Shown here piece after piece: positions 22,232 to 29,734 of a stretch of DNA of 44,991 nt; position 1 is the stretch's first letter; every line of letters begins with the position of its first letter. The stretch spans positions 1 through 44,991 of IMG/VR virus record IMGVR_UViG_3300013006_000052; one strand, given 5' to 3'. Below the pieces are notes generated by a model. It was not told where the DNA came from and did not search any database. It saw only the letters and a list, made by a program, of their open reading frames with translations. The position numbers and the translations under genes are program-made. This DNA is from a virus.

Positions 22232-22641
22232 TATTTAAATAATTGAATGTAGGTTATGGTTGAAAAGATGACTGCTGAAACAATTTCTATTATATTGTTT
22301 TTAATTTTAACATTTTTAATCTCCTGTCTTAAATCATTATTATCTTCTTCTAATAATTTATATTTTTCTTCCGCACTTTTTACAAGTACTTCATTGGTCT
22401 TGTCCTTTTGTTCAAGTTTTGAAATTATTGAGTCTTGGTCTTTAACTTTTTTTTCAAACTCACCTATTTCTTTTTTATCTAAAATATTTGTTTTTTTTAA
22501 TTTATCTAATTCATTTAAATCTTTAAGTATTTCTTTTGCCGTTTCTGTTGGAAAACAAACAACTGATGTGTCCACAATTGTTTTCTGACTAAAGCCAAAT
22601 AAATAAAAATTAAAAAAAACAAAAAATAATAAACTTTTCAT
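22231..22641 (-). CDS. Secreted coiled-coil protein with C-terminal membrane anchor, spanin-like
   Basis: 136 residues from ATG 22641 (a TTG two codons upstream is less likely). A signal peptide (MKSLLFFVFFNFYLFGFSQ) is followed by a long coiled coil (about 40-110) and a C-terminal hydrophobic helix (IIEIVSAVIFSTITYIQLF). Paired with the following protein, which has an N-terminal anchor and coiled coil, it could form the envelope-spanning disruption complex of phage lysis. No lipobox is present, so it is not a classical o-spanin. The assignment rests on topology and on nearness to the amidase gene. Confidence 0.5.
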   Translation of the reverse strand: MKSLLFFVFFNFYLFGFSQKTIVDTSVVCFPTETAKEILKDLNELDKLKKTNILDKKEIGEFEKKVKDQDSIISKLEQKDKTNEVLVKSAEEKYKLLEEDNNDLRQEIKNVKIKNNIIEIVSAVIFSTITYIQLFK

Positions 22642-22643
22642 AA

Positions 22644-22997
22644 TCAATATTTGTATCTTTTTCTAAAAGCGCTATCAACTTGTTTATTGGTCCATTTGGG
22701 TATTTCCCTTTCTTTTATTTCATAATAATTATTTATTGTGTTTTTTTGGTACCTAATATCTTTGATGTTTTCGTTAATTAATTCAATATTTTTTTTATAC
22801 ACGATTATTGAATCGTCTAATTGTTTTTGTTTGTTCTTTAAATTCAAAATCTTTTGATCTAACTGTTCAAGTTTATACTTTAATAAATCACTTTTATCTG
22901 GTGCTGGTGTGTAAACTTTAATTAATAAAAAAATAACAACACCAATTAGTATTACTAATAATATTTCCCTAAAATATTTGATAAAAAATTCTTTCAT
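22644..22997 (-). CDS. Membrane-anchored coiled-coil protein, i-spanin (Rz)-like
   Basis: 117 residues with one N-terminal transmembrane helix (about 11-27, ILLVILIGVVIFLLIKVY), then a periplasmic coiled coil (about 35-95) and a basic C-terminus (RYKY). Size and topology are those of Rz-type inner-membrane spanins. It lies 2 bases before the secreted coiled-coil gene and one gene after the amidase. Other small anchored phage proteins share this topology, so it remains a likely call rather than a certain one. Confidence 0.55.
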   Translation of the reverse strand: MKEFFIKYFREILLVILIGVVIFLLIKVYTPAPDKSDLLKYKLEQLDQKILNLKNKQKQLDDSIIVYKKNIELINENIKDIRYQKNTINNYYEIKEREIPKWTNKQVDSAFRKRYKY

Positions 22998-23638
22998 TAT
23001 TCTTTTGTTTTCTTTCTTACTGCAACAACTTTAGACCATTTGGTTTTAAATTTTTCATAATAGCTCTTAAGTTTATTCATCATTTTTAAAAATTCTTCAT
23101 CAACTTGCATCATTGTTCCGTTGATGTAAACACCATTGGTTTCCCCTATTGAAAAGAAAAATTCCAAATCATATTCAGTAATCTTTCCGGACCATTCTAC
23201 ATTATTTGGATATAAATTAAGTTTATTGAAGTCCACAATCTCAGCAACTTCATTTACAAACTCATCCATACTTTCTTGAAACGCGGTTTTATCGTCAGTT
23301 GTTAATTGTAAATCTTTTTCGTTCATTCCGTGAATATAAATAATACCACCAGAAATTCTATAACCTTTTTTCTTATTTGGTTTTTTTTCTTCTTTATCGT
23401 CACCTAGTTCACCTTCATCGGCAGTTTCATATTCAATGTCTTTTTTAATACTATCCATTGGATTATCTCTTTGGGTTATATTGTTTGGTTCATCTATTTT
23501 TCCAGCTTCGGTTCCTGGTTGTTCCAAAATTAGTCCATATCTTTTTTTAATCTCAAAAGATTCTTTAACCATTTTTTCACCACCAAGCATTGTTCTTGAT
23601 GCTTTTAATAAATTTCTAATTTCTTCGTAATTATTCAT
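22997..23638 (-). CDS. Hypothetical virion-type protein (213 aa)
   Basis: 213 residues. The N-terminal third is helical with GLILEQPGTEAG (about 35-46), containing ILE, a possible prohead-type site. An acidic, Lys-rich linker (about 70-90) follows, then a globular alpha/beta domain (YRISGGIIYIHGMNEKDLQ, NVEWSGKITEYDLEFFFSIG) ending in a basic helix. I do not recognise the family. It overlaps the amidase gene by 8 bases and is joined to the i-spanin-like gene by TAATG. Confidence 0.6.
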   Translation of the reverse strand: MNNYEEIRNLLKASRTMLGGEKMVKESFEIKKRYGLILEQPGTEAGKIDEPNNITQRDNPMDSIKKDIEYETADEGELGDDKEEKKPNKKKGYRISGGIIYIHGMNEKDLQLTTDDKTAFQESMDEFVNEVAEIVDFNKLNLYPNNVEWSGKITEYDLEFFFSIGETNGVYINGTMMQVDEEFLKMMNKLKSYYEKFKTKWSKVVAVRKKTKE

Positions 23639-24227
23639 TGTCTAATTGTTTTATAAAATATTCAAAATCAAAAGCTGGACTCAAATCTGTGGACTCTTCA
23701 TCAATGTTTGATTTTGTAATGATACCACTAAATGTTTCTAATCTATTTGTTTTTGTGTTATGTCCAATACAAATTGGTTCTATTTTGAATTTTTCAGACA
23801 ACTTAATACACAATTCAGCTGTTTTATCCAATTGTATTTGTGTATATGGTTCCCAAAAAAAATAATCTCTCCATTTCTTACTGAACACTTTCTCTTTATA
23901 AATACTTCCCAACCAGTTAATGTGATGATTTTTTAATGGTTGTTTTTCTAACCACCCAAGATTTTCTAAAGAAATGATAATTGACTGTTTATCATATATA
24001 GAATTGTTTAACATTTCACCATAGTTTTCATCATCCATTGTTTGTAAAATGATACCTTCTCTTGTTATAATATAGTGTGGTAATTTGTTATATTTTTTAT
24101 TATATCTGTTTCTTAATGCTATTAAATATTCATCAGCATTTCTAGCTGTATGTGTTAAAACAATTTGAATTTTGTTTTTTTCAACACCTAAATGATTATT
24201 AATTTTTTTATCCAAGATTTCAGACAT
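23631..24227 (-). CDS. N-acetylmuramoyl-L-alanine amidase (endolysin)
   Basis: 198 residues matching the Amidase_2/PGRP zinc amidase fold: the first strand VLTHTARN with the likely zinc ligand His26, YIITREGIILQ (about 52-62), SIIISLENLGWL (about 82-93), PYTQIQLDKTAELCIKLSEK, then CIGHN with His156 and a final DLSPAFDF with Asp181 as probable third ligand. It would cut the bond between MurNAc and L-Ala in peptidoglycan. There is no signal peptide, so release to the wall needs a holin or another route. It overlaps the upstream membrane-protein gene by 8 bases and precedes the spanin-like pair. Confidence 0.8.
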   Translation of the reverse strand: MSEILDKKINNHLGVEKNKIQIVLTHTARNADEYLIALRNRYNKKYNKLPHYIITREGIILQTMDDENYGEMLNNSIYDKQSIIISLENLGWLEKQPLKNHHINWLGSIYKEKVFSKKWRDYFFWEPYTQIQLDKTAELCIKLSEKFKIEPICIGHNTKTNRLETFSGIITKSNIDEESTDLSPAFDFEYFIKQLDNE

Positions 24228-25215
24228 TTTTAGTGTATGTTAATCTTTTTATATTACCAATGTCACTTATTGTTGTGGTTGTTGTTTCTACTGGATCATC
24301 AATCCAGTAATCAATTTCTTCAAATAAAGGTTCTTCTACTTGGTTAGTACTTGGTCGGTACTTGGTCGGTACTTGGTCGGTAGCTTGGGGGATCACTTGG
24401 GGGATAGCTTCTTCTTTTCTTTTTCCTTTAAACGCTTGGTTTGTCGCAATTACTAATGTAATTGCCAACGGATCAAACACAAATATTAATATCAAAATAA
24501 AAAGATTTGCCGTTTTTTTAACATTCCAATCTAATAATTCACTAATATATTTAATAGCGCCGAGTTCACTTCCGGATATTTCCTGGGATTGCATATCAAG
24601 TATCTGAACATCAAGTTTTGTAATGCTATCATTAAAAGAATCAATTTTTTTTGATATTGTATCTCTTCTAACTTGAATTTCTTTTAATTGTCCCTCAAAA
24701 GATTTTCTATTTGCGTTATTAGCTTTGGTGATTAACTGACCTGTTTTTTGATCTACAGTTTGTGTTGTTGTATTGGTTGATAAACCATCCCTTAATTTTG
24801 TAATATCACCATCAAGAGTTGTTTTTTCTTTTGTTAATTCAAGTTTTATTTCCTCAAATCTTTTCTTTTTAACTTCAACATTCTTTACTTGTTTTTCACC
24901 TATTTCAAGTTTTGCAATATTCCCTTGGAACCCAGTGCTCAATAAACCGTAAATACCGAGTGATGTAATGATTGATAAAGTAATTAGTGCTATTGTTAAA
25001 TATACTTTTAACACTCCGTATGTTTCTTTCCATTTGTCGTGTAGATAGGTCGCTATTGCGATTTTTGATATTTCAAGGAATGTTCCCATTATAATAACTG
25101 GGATTGCTACACCAACAAATACTATGGATAATCCAATAACACTATAATAAGCAGCTGTTCCGGATAATCCTAAAGCACAAAATAATAAAAACCAGGGTAA
25201 AAATTTTTCTTTCAT
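24220..25215 (-). CDS. Four-helix membrane protein with coiled coil
   Basis: 331 residues. Three transmembrane helices lie within the first 95 residues (FLPWFLLFCALGLSG; VFVGVAIPVIIMG; VYLTIALITLSIITSLGIYG), then a coiled-coil ectodomain (about 100-215), a fourth helix (ANLFILILIFVFDPLAITLV) and a Gln/Pro/Thr-rich cytoplasmic tail. Proteins with this layout are frequent in large phages; function unknown, with a holin or membrane-sensor role possible because the amidase gene follows directly. The tail is encoded over an 11-base tandem repeat whose copy number would shift frame. Confidence 0.65.
   Translation of the reverse strand: MKEKFLPWFLLFCALGLSGTAAYYSVIGLSIVFVGVAIPVIIMGTFLEISKIAIATYLHDKWKETYGVLKVYLTIALITLSIITSLGIYGLLSTGFQGNIAKLEIGEKQVKNVEVKKKRFEEIKLELTKEKTTLDGDITKLRDGLSTNTTTQTVDQKTGQLITKANNANRKSFEGQLKEIQVRRDTISKKIDSFNDSITKLDVQILDMQSQEISGSELGAIKYISELLDWNVKKTANLFILILIFVFDPLAITLVIATNQAFKGKRKEEAIPQVIPQATDQVPTKYRPSTNQVEEPLFEEIDYWIDDPVETTTTTISDIGNIKRLTYTKNV
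24337..24380. repeat. 11-base tandem repeat, three perfect copies plus one diverged
   Basis: The unit TACTTGGTCGG occurs three times exactly (24348-24380), with a diverged copy (TACTTGGTTAG) at 24337-24347. Just beyond are two near-copies of CTTGGGGGAT (24384-24405). Because 11 is not a multiple of 3, gain or loss of one unit would change the frame of the membrane protein's C-terminal tail. Confidence 0.85.
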
Positions 25216-25263
25216 AATACTTAAACTATAATTAATAAATACTTATAATAAAGTTTAATCAAT

Positions 25264-25683
25264 ATGTCATTAATAAGAGAATCAATAAAAAAACATTTGT
25301 TATTAGAAGAAGTAATTGCAAATTTAAAAAGTAATATTACAATAGATTTTCAAATATCAAAACACGATACTGGTGTTCACTTAAATAAAAGACAAGCTAG
25401 ACACGATGAATATATCTATCGTGAAAAGATTGAGGACCTAATAGAGGATGCTATTGATGAAATTGCAACACAAATTGTTCAGCATAATATAAGACATAAG
25501 AGAAGATTTGTTATAAGTAGAGATGGTGGTGACTATTTGAATGTTGTAATTGAGCCTAGTATTGCTGGTAAGGATTCTTGGAATTTGGCTGTTGTAACCG
25601 TTATGATGGAACCAGATTTTGATGTAAAAACTGGGCAACTTAGGTTTTTCGTTCCTGCAAATGAAGACGAAGATTATGATTAA
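25264..25683 (+). CDS. Hypothetical protein with packaging-type N-terminus (139 aa)
   Basis: 139 residues beginning MSLIRESIKKHLLLEEVIAN, with LLLE in a short basic helix, the same style as other proposed packaged proteins. The body is alpha/beta (ITIDFQISKHDTGVHLNKRQ; a long helix EDLIEDAIDEIATQIVQH; KRRFVISRDGGDYLNVVIE) with an acidic end. No family recognised. It is an isolated plus-strand gene among minus-strand operons. The small-RNA candidate on the other strand ends at its stop codon. Confidence 0.65.
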   Translation: MSLIRESIKKHLLLEEVIANLKSNITIDFQISKHDTGVHLNKRQARHDEYIYREKIEDLIEDAIDEIATQIVQHNIRHKRRFVISRDGGDYLNVVIEPSIAGKDSWNLAVVTVMMEPDFDVKTGQLRFFVPANEDEDYD

Positions 25684-25712
25684 AAAAAAACCACACCGCT
25701 TTGAGTGTGGTT
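25682..25712 (-). terminator. Rho-independent terminator (methyltransferase operon and small RNA)
   Basis: The arms AACCACAC and GTGTGGTT (25689-25696, 25705-25712) with an 8-base loop, followed on the minus strand by nine Ts (25682-25690). On the plus strand no T-run follows, so it acts only leftward. Confidence 0.85.
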
Positions 25713-25750
25713 GCCTAAGTGTATGATGACAAATAGGTCTTTTTAAATAA
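25682..25750 (-). ncRNA. Candidate small RNA of about 70 bases
   Basis: A complete promoter and a complete terminator face the same way with no gene between: TTTG-N19-TATCTTTG at 25786-25756, then about 69 bases, then an 8-bp GC-containing hairpin and nine Ts. No start codon with a useful frame was found. The ends are predicted, not measured. Alternatively the terminator only serves the methyltransferase operon and the promoter match is chance. Confidence 0.5.
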
Positions 25751-25755
25751 CTATA

Positions 25756-25786
25756 CAAAGATATAAATATTTTTTAATCTACCAAA
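25756..25786 (-). promoter_or_regulatory. Bacteroidetes-type promoter TTTG-N19-TATCTTTG
   Basis: An exact -33/-7 match with optimal spacing (TTTG 25783-25786, TATCTTTG 25756-25763 on the minus strand). The -33 element overlaps the last codons of the methyltransferase remnant. Transcription would start near 25750. Confidence 0.65.
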
Positions 25787-26676
25787 ATTTCTTGTTTAAT
25801 ATTTTTAAAAATATGTGCAATCACATCCACTGTCCAACCATTACCAATCATATTTTTTCTTTGATTAAGAGATGCTAATGATGTATAACCGTCTGGAAGT
25901 GTTTGTAGTCTTTCATATTCTGTTATATTCAACTCACGCAGATTACCATTAACAACAACACCATAGTTACAGGCGGTGTTTAATGTGTTTGTTTTACCGT
26001 TACTTACTCTACCTCTTCTATTTTGACTCTTCGGAAATTCTAAATTAACACAATCACCCTCTTTTGCATATAAGTAACCAGTTTTAGTTCCGTTCTTGAT
26101 TTTAAAACCTTCTTCATTTATATCAAGTACAAGTATATGATCATTAATTATTTTTTCTTCACCAGTTGGTATAAGGATGTCCAATATATGAATATTCTTA
26201 TCCTCAATGTTTTTATCTAATGGAATGTTTGTCCAATAAAGTCTTTGTCTTTTTTGTGCTGAAAAAAATTTACTATCAATCATTACTGGTTCAAAACCAA
26301 TAGCTTCTGTTATAATATTTCCCCATTCCTTTTTCATTACAACATTTTCAAGTAAAAAATAGGTTGGTTTAACCTCATTTAATATTCTAACATATTCCCA
26401 AAATAAACCACTCTTACCATCAAAACCAGTATTGTCTCCAGATCTACTAAAAGACTGACAAGGTGACCCTCCAATTAACATATCAATTTTTGGTAATGTT
26501 GATGTGTCTAACCCAACTACACTACCTAATTGAATCGTATTGGGGAAATGGTGTTGTGTTACCTGGATTGCGTGTTTGTCAATTTCTGAAGCATAATAAT
26601 TATTTACTTAAATGCCGGCTCTTTGTAATGCTAATTGACCACAAGATAATCCATCAAATAGACTCAATACATTCAT
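25774..26676 (-). pseudogene. Cytosine C5 DNA methyltransferase with in-frame stop at codon 23
   Basis: The full frame of 301 codons starts at ATG 26676 (MNVLSLFDGLSCGQLALQ) and ends at 25774. Codon 23 (26608-26610) is TAA where the neighbouring paralogue has AAA (Lys) in an otherwise matching context. Homology resumes at once (VNNYYASEI), so a single A-to-T change is the simplest cause. Downstream it keeps motif IV GGSPCQSFS, the ENV motif, QKRQRLYW and GNGWTVDVI. An internal ATG at 26481 would give a 235-residue protein without the SAM-binding motif I, probably inactive. It is either a fresh pseudogene, a suppressed stop or a sequencing error. The target-recognition region is unlike those of its two neighbours. 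Confidence 0.85.
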
Positions 26677-27523
26677 ATTCCATATTTTTAAATATATGTG
26701 CAATCACATCAACAGTCCACCCATTACCAAGCATAGCATATCTGTGTGTGTCAGAAATACCAATATTCGTATAGTCAATTGGTACTGTTTGTAATTTCTC
26801 ATATTCATTTGGCGTTAATTTTCTCAATTTTCCATTTTGATAAAACCTTAAAGAATTATGATGTGGCAATGTTAATGTTGGTGATTTTCTATCTGTTTTA
26901 AATTTTTTATTATAAACATCAATACAACATAAATTTGGTGCGTTTAATAAATCTACTTTATTTCTTAATAGTTCTGAATTTTTTTTAGCTAACCAATATT
27001 TTTCATCAAAACTTTCATCTAAAATATCTTCAATAAAAATATTTTTATTTATTGGTTTTTCAATATTTGGGATGTTTGTCCAATATAATCTTTCTCGATT
27101 TTGCGCCGAAACAAGATTACTATTTATAAGAATTGGTTCTATATTTAATGCCTTAGATATTATTTTTTGCCATTCTTTTTTCATTTTGACATTTTCTAAC
27201 AAAAAATATTTTGGTTTACACTCATCTAAAAGTCTGACAAACTCCCAAAATAAACCACTTTTACCATCAAATCCTTCACCTTTTCCTGCGTTTGAGAACG
27301 ATTGACAAGGACTACCACCAATAAGTAAATCAATTTTTGGTAAATCGGAACTTCTAACTTGTGTTACGTCGCCAATCTGGGTTGTTTTGGGATAATTATG
27401 TTGTGTTACTTTTATTGCGTGTTCTTCAATTTCAGAGGCATAATAATTATCTACTTTAACACCAGCTCTTTGTAATGCTAATTGACCACAAGATAATCCA
27501 TCAAATAGACTTAATACATTCAT
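26654..27523 (-). CDS. Dnmt3-like cytosine C5 DNA methyltransferase, second copy
   Basis: 289 residues from ATG 27523; an in-frame ATG ten codons upstream is inside the previous gene and lacks support. Motif I is LSLFDGLSCGQ (4-14), motif IV GGSPCQSFS with catalytic Cys73, motif VI ENVKMKK, motif VIII AQNRERLYW and motif X GNGWTVDVIAHIF. The pattern SLFDG...ASEI...GGSPC...LFWEFVRLL...ENV...RxRxYWTNIP resembles eukaryotic Dnmt3 and its bacterial and phage relatives more than Dcm. It transfers a methyl group from SAM to cytosine C5. The recognition region (about 190-240) differs from the neighbours, so the target site probably differs. Both ends overlap neighbours by 23 bases. Confidence 0.9.
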   Translation of the reverse strand: MNVLSLFDGLSCGQLALQRAGVKVDNYYASEIEEHAIKVTQHNYPKTTQIGDVTQVRSSDLPKIDLLIGGSPCQSFSNAGKGEGFDGKSGLFWEFVRLLDECKPKYFLLENVKMKKEWQKIISKALNIEPILINSNLVSAQNRERLYWTNIPNIEKPINKNIFIEDILDESFDEKYWLAKKNSELLRNKVDLLNAPNLCCIDVYNKKFKTDRKSPTLTLPHHNSLRFYQNGKLRKLTPNEYEKLQTVPIDYTNIGISDTHRYAMLGNGWTVDVIAHIFKNMEYECIESI

Positions 27524-28358
27524 AGTTTTTAATTTCTTTAAATATATGTGCAATCACATCAACAGTCCACCCATTACCTAATAAATTAAATCTTTGTGTG
27601 TTTGAAACTATTGATGAATAATTGTCTGGTACTGTTTGTAGTCTTTCACATTCAAGTGGTGAAAATAATCGATCTTCTCCTGTTATAGCTTTTATTTCAA
27701 CATAGCATTTTGGTGTTATATTTTTACCCCATCCGTGAGCTAACTCACGAGTAAGTGTTGGTGCTTTGCCGGTTGCTTTATAATTTTTAGCGTAATAAAG
27801 TTGTGCTTGGATTGTTTTTGGTGGGAGTATCTTATGTTCTCCAGAATAATCAATAATATCTTTAACTAAAATTCCTTTATCTTCCGGTTGTCCAATACCT
27901 GGTATATTTGTCCAGTATAGCCTTTCTCTACTTTGAGCTGAAACTAAATTACTATTTATTCTTATTGGTTCTACACCCATATGTTCCGTGATTACTTGTT
28001 CGTGTTCTTTTTTCATTTTAACATTTTCAAGTAAAAAATATTTTGGGTTTAACTCATCTCGTAATCTTACAAATTCAAAAAACAACTTACTTCTTGGGTC
28101 CTCAAAATTTAACCTTTTGCCGGCAAATGAAAATCCTTGACAAGGTGACCCACCAAACATTAAATCAATTTGTGGTAGGTCACTTCCTCTTACGTTTAAT
28201 ACATCTCCAATTTGGATTGTTTCTGGGTAATTATGTTGAGTTACCTGGATGGCATATTTATCAATTTCTGATGCAAAATACTTATCATATTTAATACCTA
28301 ATCGGTTTAGAGCAATCTGTCCACAGGACATTCCATCAAATAAACTTAATACATTCAT
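27501..28358 (-). CDS. Dnmt3-like cytosine C5 DNA methyltransferase, first copy
   Basis: 285 residues, all motifs intact: LSLFDGMSCGQ (4-14), FGGSPCQGFS with Cys73, ENVKMKK (111-117), AQSRERLYWTNIPG (141-154) and GNGWTVDVIAHIF near the C-terminus. The recognition region includes GKAPTLTRELAHGWGKN. It lies 3 bases after the sigma factor gene and overlaps the second copy by 23 bases, so it belongs to the sigma operon. Phage methyltransferases usually protect the genome from host restriction; no cognate nuclease is certain here, although the 29721 gene is a weak candidate. Confidence 0.92.
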   Translation of the reverse strand: MNVLSLFDGMSCGQIALNRLGIKYDKYFASEIDKYAIQVTQHNYPETIQIGDVLNVRGSDLPQIDLMFGGSPCQGFSFAGKRLNFEDPRSKLFFEFVRLRDELNPKYFLLENVKMKKEHEQVITEHMGVEPIRINSNLVSAQSRERLYWTNIPGIGQPEDKGILVKDIIDYSGEHKILPPKTIQAQLYYAKNYKATGKAPTLTRELAHGWGKNITPKCYVEIKAITGEDRLFSPLECERLQTVPDNYSSIVSNTQRFNLLGNGWTVDVIAHIFKEIKNYECIKSI

Positions 28359-28361
28359 AAC

Positions 28362-29162
28362 TTATAAATAATCAAATAGTTCAGCCGAATCGTTTCTTAA
28401 TCTACGAAGAGCTTTTTCTTTTATCTGTCGGACTCTTTCTTTTGTTAAATTAAAATCAGATCCAATATCTTCTAAAGTTCTTGGTGTTCCGGTAAGACCA
28501 AAGTAATCACCTATGATAGATTTTTCACGGTCATCTAAAACATTTAACAACGATAATAACTTATCTTTTAAAATGTCTTTTGTATCAAATCCAGCGTCTG
28601 GCGCAACAGCATCCGGATTTTCAATTAGGTCAATAAGTGTATCGCCTTCCTCATTGATATTCATATCAAGATTGATGATTGAAGGTAGTGATGTGAACTT
28701 ATCGTCAAGTTTTTTTCCGGATTGCTCGACTTCTTTTTTGGCTTTATGTAAATCCTGGACAACATTAACCGGTAGTCTAATTGTTCTGGCATTGTCATTT
28801 AGTGACTGAATAATTGATTGTTTAACCCACCACACGGCATAAGATATAAACCTCAAATCCTTATTCCAATCAAAGTTTTTAATTGCTTTCATTAAACCAA
28901 AATTTCCTTCGGCAATTAAATCTGATAAATCAAGACCTTGATTTTGATACTGTTTTGCAACAGTAATTACAAATCTTAAATTACCTTCAAGTAATTCTTC
29001 TTCTATTTTCTTTCTTTCTCTTTCAGAAATCTCATCAGACTTCATTTTTATAGCCAATTCTTTTTCACGATCAGGTGTCATAACCTTAATCTTTCTAATA
29101 TCTTTTAGGTAGTGATAAATCTCTTCCTGGTTGATTGGGGCACCTGTGTTTTTTTCTTTCAT
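28362..29162 (-). CDS. RpoD-family RNA polymerase sigma factor
   Basis: 266 residues. Region 1.2-like start (EEIYHYLKDIRKIKVMTPDREKE, quoted as EEIYHYLKDI), region 2 from about 60 to 130 with GNLRFVITVAKQYQNQGLDL, LIAEGNFGLMKAIKNFD and RFISYAVWWVKQSI, region 3, and region 4 with the helix-turn-helix TLEDIGSDFNLTKERVRQIK (about 228-247). It resembles host primary sigma factors in miniature and lacks a long region 1.1. It could redirect host RNA polymerase to phage promoters, taking the place of T4 gp55; the TATTTAT(A/T) motif is a plausible target. It is transcribed after the 29167-29685 gene and before the methyltransferases. Confidence 0.95.
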   Translation of the reverse strand: MKEKNTGAPINQEEIYHYLKDIRKIKVMTPDREKELAIKMKSDEISERERKKIEEELLEGNLRFVITVAKQYQNQGLDLSDLIAEGNFGLMKAIKNFDWNKDLRFISYAVWWVKQSIIQSLNDNARTIRLPVNVVQDLHKAKKEVEQSGKKLDDKFTSLPSIINLDMNINEEGDTLIDLIENPDAVAPDAGFDTKDILKDKLLSLLNVLDDREKSIIGDYFGLTGTPRTLEDIGSDFNLTKERVRQIKEKALRRLRNDSAELFDYL

Positions 29163-29166
29163 ATAT

Positions 29167-29685
29167 TTACGCTTGTTTTGAATATTCGTCTAATTTATCT
29201 TTTTCCGCTCTTGTTAAGGAATCCATACCAGTTTGTAAAATTTTATCCAAAATTTCATCCAAAGTCAAATCACAAACATTATTTTTTAAAAAATCGTCAA
29301 CTTTTTTTCTGTGCTCATCAAGAAATGCTGCAACATCAAAATTAGGTTTTGGTGTTTGATTTACCACTTTAGGTTTTCTTCCTCTTTTTTTCTTTCCCAT
29401 AAGATGTTCAAAGTTGGTTTTATCCATATCGGATGAAACGCTCTTTGCGTTTTGTACAAGAACAAACATAAATCCCGGAACATCATCTTTTATAAGATCA
29501 ACATATCCTTCAACTTCACTTTGTGACATATCGCTTTCAAAATTGAAGATTGTATGACTTTCACCATAAACAAATTTAAGTTTTTCATCTTTGATGATCT
29601 GAACAAGTTCTTGTGCAAATTTTTGGTTTGATTCGGTTTCATCCCAGTTATCATCACAGGGGTAGACAAATAATAAGTATTTCAT
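29167..29685 (-). CDS. Hypothetical protein with AT-hook-like motif, upstream of sigma gene
   Basis: 172 residues from ATG 29685 (MKYLLFVYPCDDNWDET); a longer frame start upstream lies beyond the promoter and is rejected. A globular N-terminal alpha/beta part is followed by KKKRGRKPK at about 93-101, an AT-hook-like core (RGRKP), then a helical acidic C-terminus (FLDEHRKKVDDFLKNN). Placement directly before a sigma factor could mean a transcription accessory role similar to T4 gp33, but no similarity to gp33 is visible. Confidence 0.65.
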   Translation of the reverse strand: MKYLLFVYPCDDNWDETESNQKFAQELVQIIKDEKLKFVYGESHTIFNFESDMSQSEVEGYVDLIKDDVPGFMFVLVQNAKSVSSDMDKTNFEHLMGKKKRGRKPKVVNQTPKPNFDVAAFLDEHRKKVDDFLKNNVCDLTLDEILDKILQTGMDSLTRAEKDKLDEYSKQA

Positions 29686-29693
29686 AGAGTTTT

Positions 29694-29734
29694 TATTTAT
29701 ACGACAAAGATAAGAAAAAATTAAATAATACAAT
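29694..29734 (-). promoter_or_regulatory. Host-type promoter plus TATAAATA before sigma operon
   Basis: On the minus strand TATCTTTG (29705-29712) has ATTG 18 bases upstream (29731-29734), and TATAAATA (29694-29701, the T4 late-promoter -10 sequence) lies between it and the ATG at 29685. The sigma/methyltransferase operon may thus have both an early and a late start. Confidence 0.5.

Noticed and set aside
25682-25750. tRNA gene
   Set aside because: No cloverleaf, no T-arm consensus and no CCA-type acceptor; only one hairpin with a U-run is present.
26608-26610. TAA read as an amino acid (stop-codon reassignment)
   Set aside because: TAA ends most other genes here, many at exact TAATG junctions, so reassignment is not credible; a point lesion is simpler.
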